Positions 1-7,834 of a DNA stretch of 64,000 bases are shown in pieces. The notes below the pieces were generated by a model. The model saw only the letters and a list, made by a program, of their open reading frames with translations. It searched no databases and had not been told where the DNA came from. This DNA comes from Rubellicoccus peritrichatus. Lineage in GTDB: Bacteria; Verrucomicrobiota; Verrucomicrobiia; Opitutales; Cerasicoccaceae. Position 1 is the stretch's first letter; the number at the start of each line of letters is the position of its first letter. A program made the position numbers and the translations under genes. The stretch lies in assembly GCF_033100135.1 (NCBI RefSeq), contig NZ_CP136920.1, positions 496,001 to 560,000 on the forward strand. Reading direction: 5' to 3'.

Positions 1-1047
1 TGACTGAACTACAACAACGTTTCTGCGTTCCAGAGTGCTGTCCGCCGTTTCAATCAGAACGGTGTTTCCTTCACGGAGGGCATAGCGAGGGATTACGACC
101 ACGTCATCAATCATGAACCCTTCGATCTCGGCTTTAACGAACATCCCCACCTTGAGTGGCGGACGCCCTGGATGATCCGGGTCTCGCACATAAGGATCGA
201 CTACTTCAGCAACGATAAAAGTGAGACGACTGCGCGGATCAATCGTTGCCTCGGTTCTGACAATCATGCCGTCCCAATGATATTGTTTTCCGCCATGTTC
301 AGCGGAAAGCACGACTTTGGGACCAACGTCATTTGCTTCATTCATGTAGGCAAAAGGCAGGTCAAGTCTTGCAAGCTCTTCGTTCGAAACCGGAAGCCTT
401 ACCTCGGCGACATCCGTTGAATAAATCGTAGCCAGAGCAGTCCCTGGATTTCCGGTAACATATCCACCAAGGTCGACCATCTGCTCCAAGATACGACCGT
501 TATATGGAGCGATGACTTTCGTTCGATCAAGATCCCGCTTTGCTCTTTCAACACGAGCTTCCGCACTTTCCAACGCAGCTTGTGCCTGACGTATCTGTGG
601 CTCCCGCAAGGCAAGCGAAGTTGGCTCGCCGCGTCCCAGATCCTTCCAGTCCAAAGCCGCCTGCTCCGACTGGGCTTGCTCTTCTTCAAGCTGCAGTTCC
701 GCCTGAGCTAGATTTGACTTTTCGAGTGCAAGTTCGGATTCATAGTCTGCCGGATCAATCTCTAAGAGGACTTCACCCTTTTTGAAAAAGCCTCCAGGAC
801 GAAAGGCAGGAGAAACTTTTAGAATACGCCCCGAGACTTCGGCACTAAGCGTTGTTTGTGTGCGGGCCTGCACTGTGCCCTGGGACTTAACGGCAAGCTG
901 AGTTGGCGAGGCTTCCACTTCAATAACTTCAACAAAAGCCATCGGCGGCGAAGGCTCCTTGCGCTCAGGCTCGGGCTTCATCGAAATGATGCCATAACTG
1001 ATGAGTCCTGCTAAGATAAGGACGATGATTGGCAAAATAACTTTCAT
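1..1047 (-). CDS. RND efflux periplasmic adaptor (HlyD/AcrA family), partial
   Basis: This is the membrane-fusion subunit expected to link an inner-membrane RND pump to an outer-membrane channel. The start is ATG at 1047; the frame stays open for 349 codons and runs off the left edge, so the C-terminus is missing. Visible parts are an N-terminal hydrophobic anchor (residues 3-22), a lipoyl-like half with AEVSGRI near residue 70, a charged alpha-hairpin around residues 105-190, and the second lipoyl half with KVIAPYNGRI near residue 195. The gene starts 16 bp after the outer-membrane factor gene on the same strand, giving the order TetR, OMF, adaptor. The RND pump gene is presumably just outside the window. 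The substrate cannot be read from the sequence. Confidence 0.88.
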   Translation of the reverse strand, partial: MKVILPIIVLILAGLISYGIISMKPEPERKEPSPPMAFVEVIEVEASPTQLAVKSQGTVQARTQTTLSAEVSGRILKVSPAFRPGGFFKKGEVLLEIDPADYESELALEKSNLAQAELQLEEEQAQSEQAALDWKDLGRGEPTSLALREPQIRQAQAALESAEARVERAKRDLDRTKVIAPYNGRILEQMVDLGGYVTGNPGTALATIYSTDVAEVRLPVSNEELARLDLPFAYMNEANDVGPKVVLSAEHGGKQYHWDGMIVRTEATIDPRSRLTFIVAEVVDPYVRDPDHPGRPPLKVGMFVKAEIEGFMIDDVVVIPRYALREGNTVLIETADSTLERRNVVVVQS

Positions 1048-1063
1048 GGTAGTGAGTATGAAA

Positions 1064-2605
1064 TTATTCTTTTGACGTTTCCTTAGTCGATTCTGGTGAG
1101 GGAAATTGCTCTGAGCTGAAAGGCGTGTTGACCGTCGCAACTACCTGATCCGGCGTCGGGCCAAAGTCACCGCCGAGAGCGAGATACAGATTAACCCGAT
1201 TTATCAAACGAAGATTACGCGCTTCGATATACGCACTGTGTGATTCGAATGCGCGGCGCTGCGACTCCAGCACAGTAATAATATCAGTAAGGCCGCGCTC
1301 ATAGCGTTGCCAGGCAGTTTCTTCAGCAGCTGCATTTTCAATCGATGCAACGTGCAAGGCTTCCAATCGGCTGTCGAGGAAACGCTCCGAAGCAAGGGCT
1401 TTCTCAACTTCATTGAATGCATCCAGTGCAGACTGGCCATAATTCGCCAATGCTTCAAGTGCCGCCGCACGCGCCCTCTCCAAGGCACCGGTGAGGCGTC
1501 CGCCCTGAAAGATAGGTTGTAATAAGTTACCAGCAATCGACCAAACGGAGAAAGAGTTATCGAGTAGATTCTCGAGCTGAGTCGAAGTCGTACCGTATGA
1601 GCCGGTCAAACTAATCGCAGGGAGAAATGCTTTTTTGGCTTCGGTGATACGCTTGTCGGTCGAGGCAAGCCGACGTTCTGCAGCAATGAGATCCGGGCGC
1701 CGTTCCAACAATTCCGAAGGCAGACCGACAGGCACTGGCTGGTTCAAGTCAGGTAGATCTGGTGCTGCTTCGATCGTTCCTGCTGGATAATCTCCCAGCA
1801 GGACTTCCAAATCGCGCTTGCTGGAATCGAGGTTATTCTTCCTCAATTCAACCGCTGCCAGCGCACTCGCCGTTTGAGCCTTACTCAAGCGAAGGTCCAA
1901 CGCCGGACTGACGCCACTTTCAAAACGGCGCTGAATCGAGCGGGTGGTTTTTTCAAAACTGTCCCAGGTGTTTTCTGCCAGCTCAAGTTGCAAACGTGCT
2001 TCAATCGTATTGAACCAAAGCGTCGCAGTGTTTGCCGCCAGCGACTGACGTGCCCCCTGAAGGTCTGCTGCTGCTGCTTGAGCATCACCAATTGCTGCGG
2101 ACTGTCCATCCCTAACCCGTCCCCAGACATCCAATTCCCAGGAGACATTTGCAGTGAGGCGATAGTTGTTAAAAGTACTTGATTGAATCGCATCACCGAA
2201 GCCCTGGGCACTAAAGTTTTGTTTTTGCCGGGTGCCATCAAGGCCGCCTGAAACTTGCGGATAAAGATCAGCACCGGCGATGAATGCCTCAGCCTCGGCA
2301 ACACCAAGCCTGGCTGATGCAGCCTGAAGATCATAGTTCCTGACCTGTGCACGATAGACCAGATCCATCAAGACCGGATCTTCGAAATCAAGCAGCCAAC
2401 CTCCACCATACGTTTCCGGTGAAACGTTTTCCAATGTTTCCTCGTCGACAGCATCGGCCGTCCACTCAGTCGGATACTCAACTGGCATATCGCCAACTTT
2501 ACTTGGCGGAGCTGTAGCACAACCTGCCAAAATCAAAAGCAGCAAGGCTGGCAACATACGTGCCAATGCTCTTTGAGTGAACAGACTGGAGAAGGCGTTT
2601 CGCAT
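1064..2605 (-). CDS. Outer-membrane efflux lipoprotein, TolC/NodT (OprM-like) family
   Basis: The product is the outer-membrane channel of a tripartite efflux pump. I chose ATG 2605 because it places a clean lipoprotein signal (MRNAF start, lipobox LAGC with Cys about residue 29) at the N-terminus. A longer frame to a TTG at 2647 runs into the TetR gene. The 513-residue length fits the family, and two long helical OEP repeats are visible, with the GVSPALDLRLSKAQ motif in the first and the matching YERGLTDIITVLESQR motif in the second. The TetR gene stops at 2608, only 2 bp from this start, and the adaptor follows 16 bp downstream, so the three genes almost certainly form one operon. Confidence 0.9.
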   Translation of the reverse strand: MRNAFSSLFTQRALARMLPALLLLILAGCATAPPSKVGDMPVEYPTEWTADAVDEETLENVSPETYGGGWLLDFEDPVLMDLVYRAQVRNYDLQAASARLGVAEAEAFIAGADLYPQVSGGLDGTRQKQNFSAQGFGDAIQSSTFNNYRLTANVSWELDVWGRVRDGQSAAIGDAQAAAADLQGARQSLAANTATLWFNTIEARLQLELAENTWDSFEKTTRSIQRRFESGVSPALDLRLSKAQTASALAAVELRKNNLDSSKRDLEVLLGDYPAGTIEAAPDLPDLNQPVPVGLPSELLERRPDLIAAERRLASTDKRITEAKKAFLPAISLTGSYGTTSTQLENLLDNSFSVWSIAGNLLQPIFQGGRLTGALERARAAALEALANYGQSALDAFNEVEKALASERFLDSRLEALHVASIENAAAEETAWQRYERGLTDIITVLESQRRAFESHSAYIEARNLRLINRVNLYLALGGDFGPTPDQVVATVNTPFSSEQFPSPESTKETSKE

Positions 2606-2607
2606 GA

Positions 2608-3249
2608 TTACCTCATCGCCTCCACCTGCCCACGAAACCCGGCACAAAGAAAATCACGAAGACGCCGGAACATGGATTCAATATCAGTCGAACGACCAAG
2701 CCCCTGCATCCGCCTCGCAAACTGGCCATGTTTCACCAAGGTTCCGAGCATTGATGATACAGCAAAATGAAAGCGCCACTCCACATCCTCACGTGGAAGA
2801 TCAGGAAGGGCTTCAGCCAATGCTTCCACAAAGGTTTTACTCAGCTCCTGAAAATTACGAATGAACAGTTCATGCCAAAAATCATCGCTTTCCGAAATTG
2901 CGCGTCCCACCATTTTCAGAAAGTGCATATCAAGCACGCCATTGACCTGGGCCCTTTCAGCAACAGGAATAAGCAGTGCATCAAAAATCCCTTCGAGACT
3001 GGCCACGCCATTGCCGGCCTCACGGGCTTTGTTGAGTCTTTCCAATCGCTCCTCATTCATTGGCATGATGCGCTCCTGGAACATCGCCATGACCAATTCT
3101 TTCTTTGAGCCGAAATGATAATTGACCGATGCGAGGTTGACACCGGCATCAGAAGTCAACGTCCGTAATGACATCCCATCGAAACCATGTTCCGAGTAAA
3201 GCTTCTCGGCCTCCTGCAGCATACGCTGGCGTGTTTCTGTCGCATTCAT
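2608..3249 (-). CDS. TetR/AcrR family regulator of the efflux operon
   Basis: This is a 213-aa one-component repressor. The N-terminal helix-turn-helix is typical of TetR proteins: SLRTLTSDAGVNLASVNYHF at residues 27-46, followed by GSKKELV. The C-terminal ligand domain is of the type common in AcrR-like regulators; the ligand is unknown. ATG 3249 gives the normal N-terminus (MNATETRQRML). It is the first gene of a co-directional operon with the outer-membrane factor and the adaptor, so autorepression of the whole efflux operon is the natural reading. A palindrome about 30 bp upstream of the start is a candidate operator. Confidence 0.9.
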   Translation of the reverse strand: MNATETRQRMLQEAEKLYSEHGFDGMSLRTLTSDAGVNLASVNYHFGSKKELVMAMFQERIMPMNEERLERLNKAREAGNGVASLEGIFDALLIPVAERAQVNGVLDMHFLKMVGRAISESDDFWHELFIRNFQELSKTFVEALAEALPDLPREDVEWRFHFAVSSMLGTLVKHGQFARRMQGLGRSTDIESMFRRLRDFLCAGFRGQVEAMR

Positions 3250-3277
3250 AAATCTAATAGACGAGATAAGGCTAATA

Positions 3278-3289
3278 AAACGACCGTTT
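3278..3289. promoter_or_regulatory. Candidate TetR operator upstream of the efflux operon
   Basis: AAACGACCGTTT is symmetrical in 10 of 12 positions and lies about 30 bp before the TetR start codon. A related half-site, ATTCGTTT, follows 5 bp further upstream of the gene, so on the minus strand two TTAAACG words occur in tandem. The position suits autorepression. That the site is bound by this TetR protein is inference. Confidence 0.45.
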
Positions 3290-3401
3290 AAATCATTCGT
3301 TTAACACTGATCTGAGGAATGTCAACCCCGCCTCATAGAAAAAGATGCAGTGATGCTGAAATTCTCATTACAGGCAGGCAACTAACAGCATCTGATTGCG
3401 A

Positions 3402-3524
3402 TTTTTTACCACGGAGGTCACTGAGGCACGGAGCTTTGATCACCTCACAAAGATACATTCTCCTATGAATCAACTTGCTATGAATCGATTCAAGAATCCT
3501 CTCCGTGCCTCCGTGGTGAAAAAT
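3402..3524. repeat. Imperfect inverted repeat, 'ACCACGGAG' family
   Basis: The left arm (3402-3433) reads as degenerate 9-nt units ACCACGGAG, GTCACTGAG, GCACGGAG. The right arm (3501-3524) is its reverse complement with one unit missing. About 67 bp separates the arms. The right arm ends 5 bp before the dsbD-like stop codon, so the transcript of that gene would carry the hairpin at its 3' end. Confidence 0.75.
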
Positions 3525-3528
3525 ATCT

Positions 3529-5688
3529 TCAACTCGCTCCGGCTTCCTTGAGCTTCTCAAGGACAATGCCAGGAGTGATCAGTTCGGGCATGATGACTGG
3601 CTCTTCGCGATCAGGAGAGTAGATCAGATTAAAAGGAACAGCCGATCGATTGAACTTGGCTAGTTCTTGAGTGATTGCCGGATCCTGGTTCGTCCAGTCA
3701 GCCTTGAGGAGCGCAACATTGTTTTTCAAAAAGGCATCAATCACTTCCTGATTACTATATGCTTTCTTATTAACCTGACAGGTGGCACACCATCTTGCTG
3801 TGAAATCAATATAGACAAATCGCCCTTCTTCGCGGAGCTTAGCTTCTTTCTCCGGAGTCCATTTTTCCCAGATGAGAAAGTCTTGTTCGGCTTCGCCTGA
3901 GGCGATCTTTTCGATCAAGGCCTTCTCACGGGCTTCTTCACTAATCCCGGCATAGACATAGGCAAGAGGCAGCCCAACCAAAGCCAAGGCAACCAGACGC
4001 CCAGCCCACTTGACTCCGGTTTTCTTATGGGGAGCTGCCCAACGACCATAAACCCAACAGCCCATTGCAATGATAACAAGTGAGATAAAAATGCTGAGCA
4101 GTAACTCTGCACCGACTTGCCCGGCAAGCACCCAGGCAAGTGCCACAACCGTTCCATAAAGCAGGAATGCCATGAACTGCTTAAATGTCTCCATCCAGGC
4201 TCCGGGTCGTGGCAGGAGTTTGATCATGGATGGGAAAGCGGAAAGTAAGAGATACGGCCCCGACAGGCCGACTCCGATAGCAGTGAATACAGCAATCGAT
4301 TGGACCGGGGGCAGGGTCAGCGCTCCACCCAATGCAGGAGCAAGAAACGGAGCAGCGCAAGGCGTTGCAACGACGGTGGCAAGCACGCCGGAGAAAAAAG
4401 ATCCAGTGACACCGCTTTTCCCAGTCAAATTGCTTCCGACGCCAACGGCGGATGTTCCGATCTCAAAGAGACCGCTCATATTCAAACCGAAAATCAAAAG
4501 GATCACCGCAAGGGCGAGAACAAATCCCGGCGACTGCAATTGAAAGCCCCAGCCCAATTCCTCGCCACCTGTTCTAAGAGCAATCAACACACCAGCCAAT
4601 ATCCAGAAGCTAATCAAAACACCGGCCGTGAAAACCAAACCATGCAGGACGATCTTTCCGCGTTCTTCTCCTGCCTGATTGACAAAGCTCATGATCTTCA
4701 GACCAAGGACTGGAAAAACGCAGGGCATCAGGTTCAGGATCAATCCACCAACAAAGGCGAGCCCAAGCAGGGAACCAAGCCCAAGTGGATTGGTAGAAAC
4801 TGCGGCTTCCGCTGATGACACAGATGAACCCGTGCCAATGGCCGCAGCACCAACCACTGGTGCGATTAACATGAACTTGTCAGAGCCATCCGCAAGCCAA
4901 CCGTTGCTGGCATATAAGTCGCCTGGCAGTGTATCTAAATCACCGCTGTAATATTGATCCTTTTCCAAAGAGAGTTGATAACTGCCGCTATCTTTGGTCA
5001 GGAACTGCTTTGCGCTTGGAGTGACTTGGGCAGCAGACGAATAAAAGTAAACCTCCCCGGGATCTGAATTTGCTCCGGTCTTTGGTGTTAAAGTCAATGT
5101 GTAGCGATCATCTGTTAGCTGCGCACCAATGGACCAATTGGCAGACAAGTCTTTGGGCCAGGATTCCCGAGTCTTCTCAAAATCTTCGTGCCAGTCACTC
5201 CATTGAGCTTTTTCGGAAACGACGGGGAGCGTCAGGCTTAAATCGGCTCCACCCGGAACACACATCGACGGATCGCACTCCAACCAGTCTGCTCTTGCTT
5301 TAAAAGTCAGCTCTGTGCCGGGCTGAAGCTCTTTGGGTGCAGTTACTTCAAAAAGTAGAAAGACTTCGTCTTCATAAACGTAGTTCATGATGTCTTCTTG
5401 CAGATAGCGCTTGGGCGGCGGCCAGTGAAAATCGCCAGCTTCAAAGCCTTTGGGCAATTCAGTCCATTTCAGCTCTGTCTTCAGGCCGGCCTCACCGGGG
5501 TTTACCCAATAAGTATGCCAGTGATCGTCCATCTTGAGGCGAAGCGCCATCCAGAAGGCCTGACCGGCTTCAATGCCATCGACTTCTGCAACGAGCTCTG
5601 CCTCAGTGTGATCGGAACGAACACTCTCTGCACCAAGCAACAGAGTGAAGAAAAGACTCGAAATGGCAGTAAGGAAAAATTGCCTCAT
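3529..5688 (-). CDS. dsbD: Thiol:disulfide interchange protein, DsbD/ScsB-type
   Basis: This inner-membrane protein is predicted to pass electrons from cytoplasmic thioredoxin to periplasmic partners. Domains in order over 719 residues: signal peptide (1-20); a periplasmic DsbD-alpha-like domain with Cys138 and Cys143; an eight-helix membrane core (about 305-545) with the two redox cysteines in LMPCVFPVLGLK (Cys323) and VATPCAAPFLAPAL (Cys444); and a C-terminal thioredoxin domain with WCATC at 633-637 and cis-Pro at 685. The N-terminal domain resembles the larger alpha domain of ScsB-like proteins more than classical DsbD. It stands alone, followed by an intergenic inverted repeat. Periplasmic partners are not encoded nearby. 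Confidence 0.9.
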   Translation of the reverse strand: MRQFFLTAISSLFFTLLLGAESVRSDHTEAELVAEVDGIEAGQAFWMALRLKMDDHWHTYWVNPGEAGLKTELKWTELPKGFEAGDFHWPPPKRYLQEDIMNYVYEDEVFLLFEVTAPKELQPGTELTFKARADWLECDPSMCVPGGADLSLTLPVVSEKAQWSDWHEDFEKTRESWPKDLSANWSIGAQLTDDRYTLTLTPKTGANSDPGEVYFYSSAAQVTPSAKQFLTKDSGSYQLSLEKDQYYSGDLDTLPGDLYASNGWLADGSDKFMLIAPVVGAAAIGTGSSVSSAEAAVSTNPLGLGSLLGLAFVGGLILNLMPCVFPVLGLKIMSFVNQAGEERGKIVLHGLVFTAGVLISFWILAGVLIALRTGGEELGWGFQLQSPGFVLALAVILLIFGLNMSGLFEIGTSAVGVGSNLTGKSGVTGSFFSGVLATVVATPCAAPFLAPALGGALTLPPVQSIAVFTAIGVGLSGPYLLLSAFPSMIKLLPRPGAWMETFKQFMAFLLYGTVVALAWVLAGQVGAELLLSIFISLVIIAMGCWVYGRWAAPHKKTGVKWAGRLVALALVGLPLAYVYAGISEEAREKALIEKIASGEAEQDFLIWEKWTPEKEAKLREEGRFVYIDFTARWCATCQVNKKAYSNQEVIDAFLKNNVALLKADWTNQDPAITQELAKFNRSAVPFNLIYSPDREEPVIMPELITPGIVLEKLKEAGAS

Positions 5689-5860
5689 ACTTAATTATGA
5701 CGATTTACAGGATAAAGCCTTTCAAGCTGGCACCTGTTGAATGTGATTGGACAGATAAAACGTTGAGAACGGGAAGATAACCGCGACCTTATAAATATGA
5801 CGTTCTTGAGCCTATGCTGATTGCACCTTGAATTTACTTGTTCGATTCATTCGCACCGCA

Positions 5861-5937
5861 TTTTTTGACAGAATTAACGGAATTAACAGAATTAGCTTAC
5901 TTAAAATTCCTTCAATTCCGTTAATTCTGTCAAAAAA
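5861..5937. repeat. Inverted repeat with perfect 24-bp stem, 'GACAGAATTAAC' family
   Basis: Positions 5861-5884 are the exact reverse complement of 5914-5937, with a 29-bp loop. The arm contains 9-nt units AGAATTAAC, GGAATTAAC, AGAATTAG. It lies in the gap between the upstream side of the dsbD-like gene and the 3' end of the lipoprotein gene. A second copy of the same family is at 45736-45827. Confidence 0.85.
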
Positions 5938-5979
5938 CAACGTCACGGGATTGCTTTTAAAGTCTGAAGAAATGTCTAA

Positions 5980-6417
5980 TCAATCGGTAAACTGAATGGC
6001 CATTCCCCGGAAGGTGGTGAGATTACTGTTCGGGTTGGGCCATCGATATGCGTAATAAGAGTCAGTATAATTGGTAGATTGTTCCCGTGACTGTAAAATG
6101 ATGACGCCATCTGCGCCAACTGCAGCCGCCTTCTGCTTGAAAAGCTGGAAGGAACGCTCCTCGTTGGGAATGTAAGCTGCAGTCGAATATGAGAGCACAC
6201 CAAGCTCACGATACGGCTTTTCCGGCTTCTGGGTTACAAAAATCCTGACATCATCCGGAGAGATCGGCCCACGGCTTTCAACTGCCTGCTCAATCGACTC
6301 ACCAGTCGCCGTCACCGGGTTATTGAGCGGAGAATACTGGACCTGGGGTCCAGAGCAGCCCCAAAGTGTGAACACAAATAAAACAGGTAGACTAATGCGA
6401 AAGATATGTCTCATCAT
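5980..6417 (-). CDS. Small lipoprotein of unknown function
   Basis: The 145-residue product has a lipoprotein signal with Cys21 in TLWGCSG, so it should be lipid-anchored in the envelope. The mature part contains the stretch YRELGVLSYS and, further on, KAAAVGADGVIIL, a pattern seen in small envelope lipoproteins whose function is mostly unassigned. I do not assign a function. It is monocistronic on the minus strand, downstream of a small divergent membrane-protein gene. Confidence 0.8.
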   Translation of the reverse strand: MMRHIFRISLPVLFVFTLWGCSGPQVQYSPLNNPVTATGESIEQAVESRGPISPDDVRIFVTQKPEKPYRELGVLSYSTAAYIPNEERSFQLFKQKAAAVGADGVIILQSREQSTNYTDSYYAYRWPNPNSNLTTFRGMAIQFTD

Positions 6418-6494
6418 TGTAAGATGACGTCTATCCGCTGACTTTTCAATCCTGAGAGTCGCTAAATAAAAATACAGCGAAAAGCTTAGAAACC

Positions 6495-6743
6495 ATGGAA
6501 ATCGTTGCCTTAGTTCTCTTCATAATCGGCTTCCTCATAACGTTAATCTACGGAATACTGCTAATCATCGCATTCCAAACGTCGACCCTCTGGGGGCTTG
6601 GATGCCTGCTTGTCCCATTTGTAGGTTTGATATTCATCATCATGCATTGTGAGGCAACCCAATCGCCTTTCCTGAAAAGCCTGCTCGGCATCCCATTTTT
6701 CATTCTGGCCATGCTGATCATGCCTGAAGGCCAGCCAATGTGA
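6495..6743 (+). CDS. Small membrane protein of unknown function, possibly C-terminally truncated
   Basis: The 82-residue product is almost entirely hydrophobic, with three likely membrane segments (about 3-28, 33-50 and 62-77) and a short polar loop HCEATQSP. It is not recognised. The frame ends at TGA 6741-6743 but continues in the same phase with coding-like sequence to TAG at 6921, so the protein may originally have been about 142 residues long with a soluble C-terminal part (see the next entry). No neighbouring gene suggests a role. Confidence 0.6.
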   Translation: MEIVALVLFIIGFLITLIYGILLIIAFQTSTLWGLGCLLVPFVGLIFIIMHCEATQSPFLKSLLGIPFFILAMLIMPEGQPM

Positions 6744-6923
6744 GCACCCCAGAAAGTATTCAGCGAATGTGAGACTCTGTTTGTCCCGCCAACAAGCACA
6801 TTTGTCCCGAATGCAGTTGTCTTTGGCCGGGATGTAATGGTATCTGGTCTAGATACCATTGCAGCTGAAATAGACATAATGACACCCGACACGTATATAA
6901 TCACAGATGAAGTGATTGATTAG
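6744..6923 (+). pseudogene. In-frame continuation after the TGA stop of the small membrane protein
   Basis: Immediately after TGA 6741-6743, 59 sense codons follow in the same frame up to TAG 6921-6923. The translation has a normal soluble-protein composition (for example VVFGRDVMVSGLDTIAAEID) and no strong start codon of its own. This fits a nonsense-interrupted longer gene. Readthrough or a separate remnant is possible. I see no convincing selenocysteine hairpin after the TGA. Confidence 0.4.
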
Positions 6924-7098
6924 TCCAGTGGACTGTTGCGCATTAATTATGTGCTTTTACAGGTGCGAGTAGCATCAAGAATGCTATTGATAAAGATATG
7001 CACTACCTTCGACAGCATCGCGACAGGGGCAATGCACATTCCCGACGAAATGAACTTTAAAAATCCTCTTTTAGCTTTAAATAAAGCTAACTAAAAAA

Positions 7099-7185
7099 TG
7101 GTGGTGAGAACAGGATTCGAACCTGTGAACCGATTACCGGAACAGATTTACAGTCTGCGTGCTTTGGCCGCTTGCATATCTCACC
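7099..7185 (-). tRNA. tRNA-Tyr (anticodon GTA)
   Basis: The minus strand folds as a class II tRNA. The acceptor stem pairs GGTGAGA (5' end at 7185) with TCTCACC, and a genome-encoded ACCA ends at 7099. The anticodon loop CTGTAAA carries GTA (complement of 7149-7151), the variable arm is long as expected for tRNA-Tyr, and the T-arm reads GGTTCGAATCC. The 87-nt length includes CCA. Confidence 0.96.
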
Positions 7186-7353
7186 ATCTGATAAATCAGA
7201 AAAGCGTTGGAAAATGTGGCCTTCATCTAATCTTGCCAAGCTTTTTTTGTGACGATCGTGATTTTGGTCAAGATATGCTTAGGAAAGGAGTTTTAGAGCC
7301 GATTTATACCTTTGCTTGAGACATAAAGGCCTTCGGGCAATATATTTACCCAA

Positions 7354-7788
7354 ATGCGAGTTTACATCATCGAGGACGTTGAATTGATGCTCGAAGTCGT
7401 GCATTCCTATGTCAGCTCTCTGGAAGGCATGGAAATTGTCGGTGAAGCGGAAGATGGCATGGTTGCGATGAATGAAATTGCGGCATTAAAGCCGGATCTG
7501 GTCCTGACCGATATCAATCTCCCCGAAGTGAATGGACTGGAGATTCTCTATCTCCTGAAAAGGAAGTATCCGCAGATGCGCGTAGTATTGTTCACTGGTT
7601 CCATCACCAGGGAACGCGTCAAACTCGCCTATGAAGGTGGTGCCGATGGCTTCATCGAAAAAAGTGCTGATCTGACCGAATTCCGTAACGCGATCGAAGC
7701 CCTTTCCAGTGGTCAACGCTACTTTGGAGGCCCAGCCAAGCATCACCTTGGCGCTATTCTGGCAGATTCTGGCTCCTTTGAAGCATAA
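7354..7788 (+). CDS. Response regulator, receiver domain only
   Basis: A 144-aa CheY-like receiver without an output domain. The acidic pocket (Glu7, Asp8), phospho-acceptor Asp53 in LVLTDINLPEVNG, Thr81 and Lys103 are all present, so the protein should be phosphorylatable. About 20 residues follow the receiver fold without a recognisable HTH. No histidine kinase lies in the window. The next gene downstream, a TPR membrane protein 46 bp away on the same strand, may be co-transcribed. Whether it signals by protein interaction in the manner of CheY or Spo0F cannot be decided from sequence. Confidence 0.88.
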   Translation: MRVYIIEDVELMLEVVHSYVSSLEGMEIVGEAEDGMVAMNEIAALKPDLVLTDINLPEVNGLEILYLLKRKYPQMRVVLFTGSITRERVKLAYEGGADGFIEKSADLTEFRNAIEALSSGQRYFGGPAKHHLGAILADSGSFEA

Positions 7789-7834
7789 TGCTTTGAAGCA
7801 TCCTCTCTTTTAGGCAAAGTAACGGTATAGAGTG

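Noticed and set aside
3333-3566. 77-aa minus-strand ORF
   Set aside because: It spans the intergenic inverted repeat and the 3' end of the dsbD-like gene; its translation is repeat-derived.
4300-4815. 171-aa plus-strand ORF inside the dsbD-like gene
   Set aside because: Antisense of the membrane core; highly charged low-complexity translation.
6548-6904. 118-aa minus-strand ORF
   Set aside because: It is the complement of the small membrane-protein gene and its in-frame continuation; low-complexity shadow composition.
7098-7319. 73-aa plus-strand ORF with FEPVNRLPEQ
   Set aside because: It translates the antisense of tRNA-Tyr; the tRNA fold explains the sequence.
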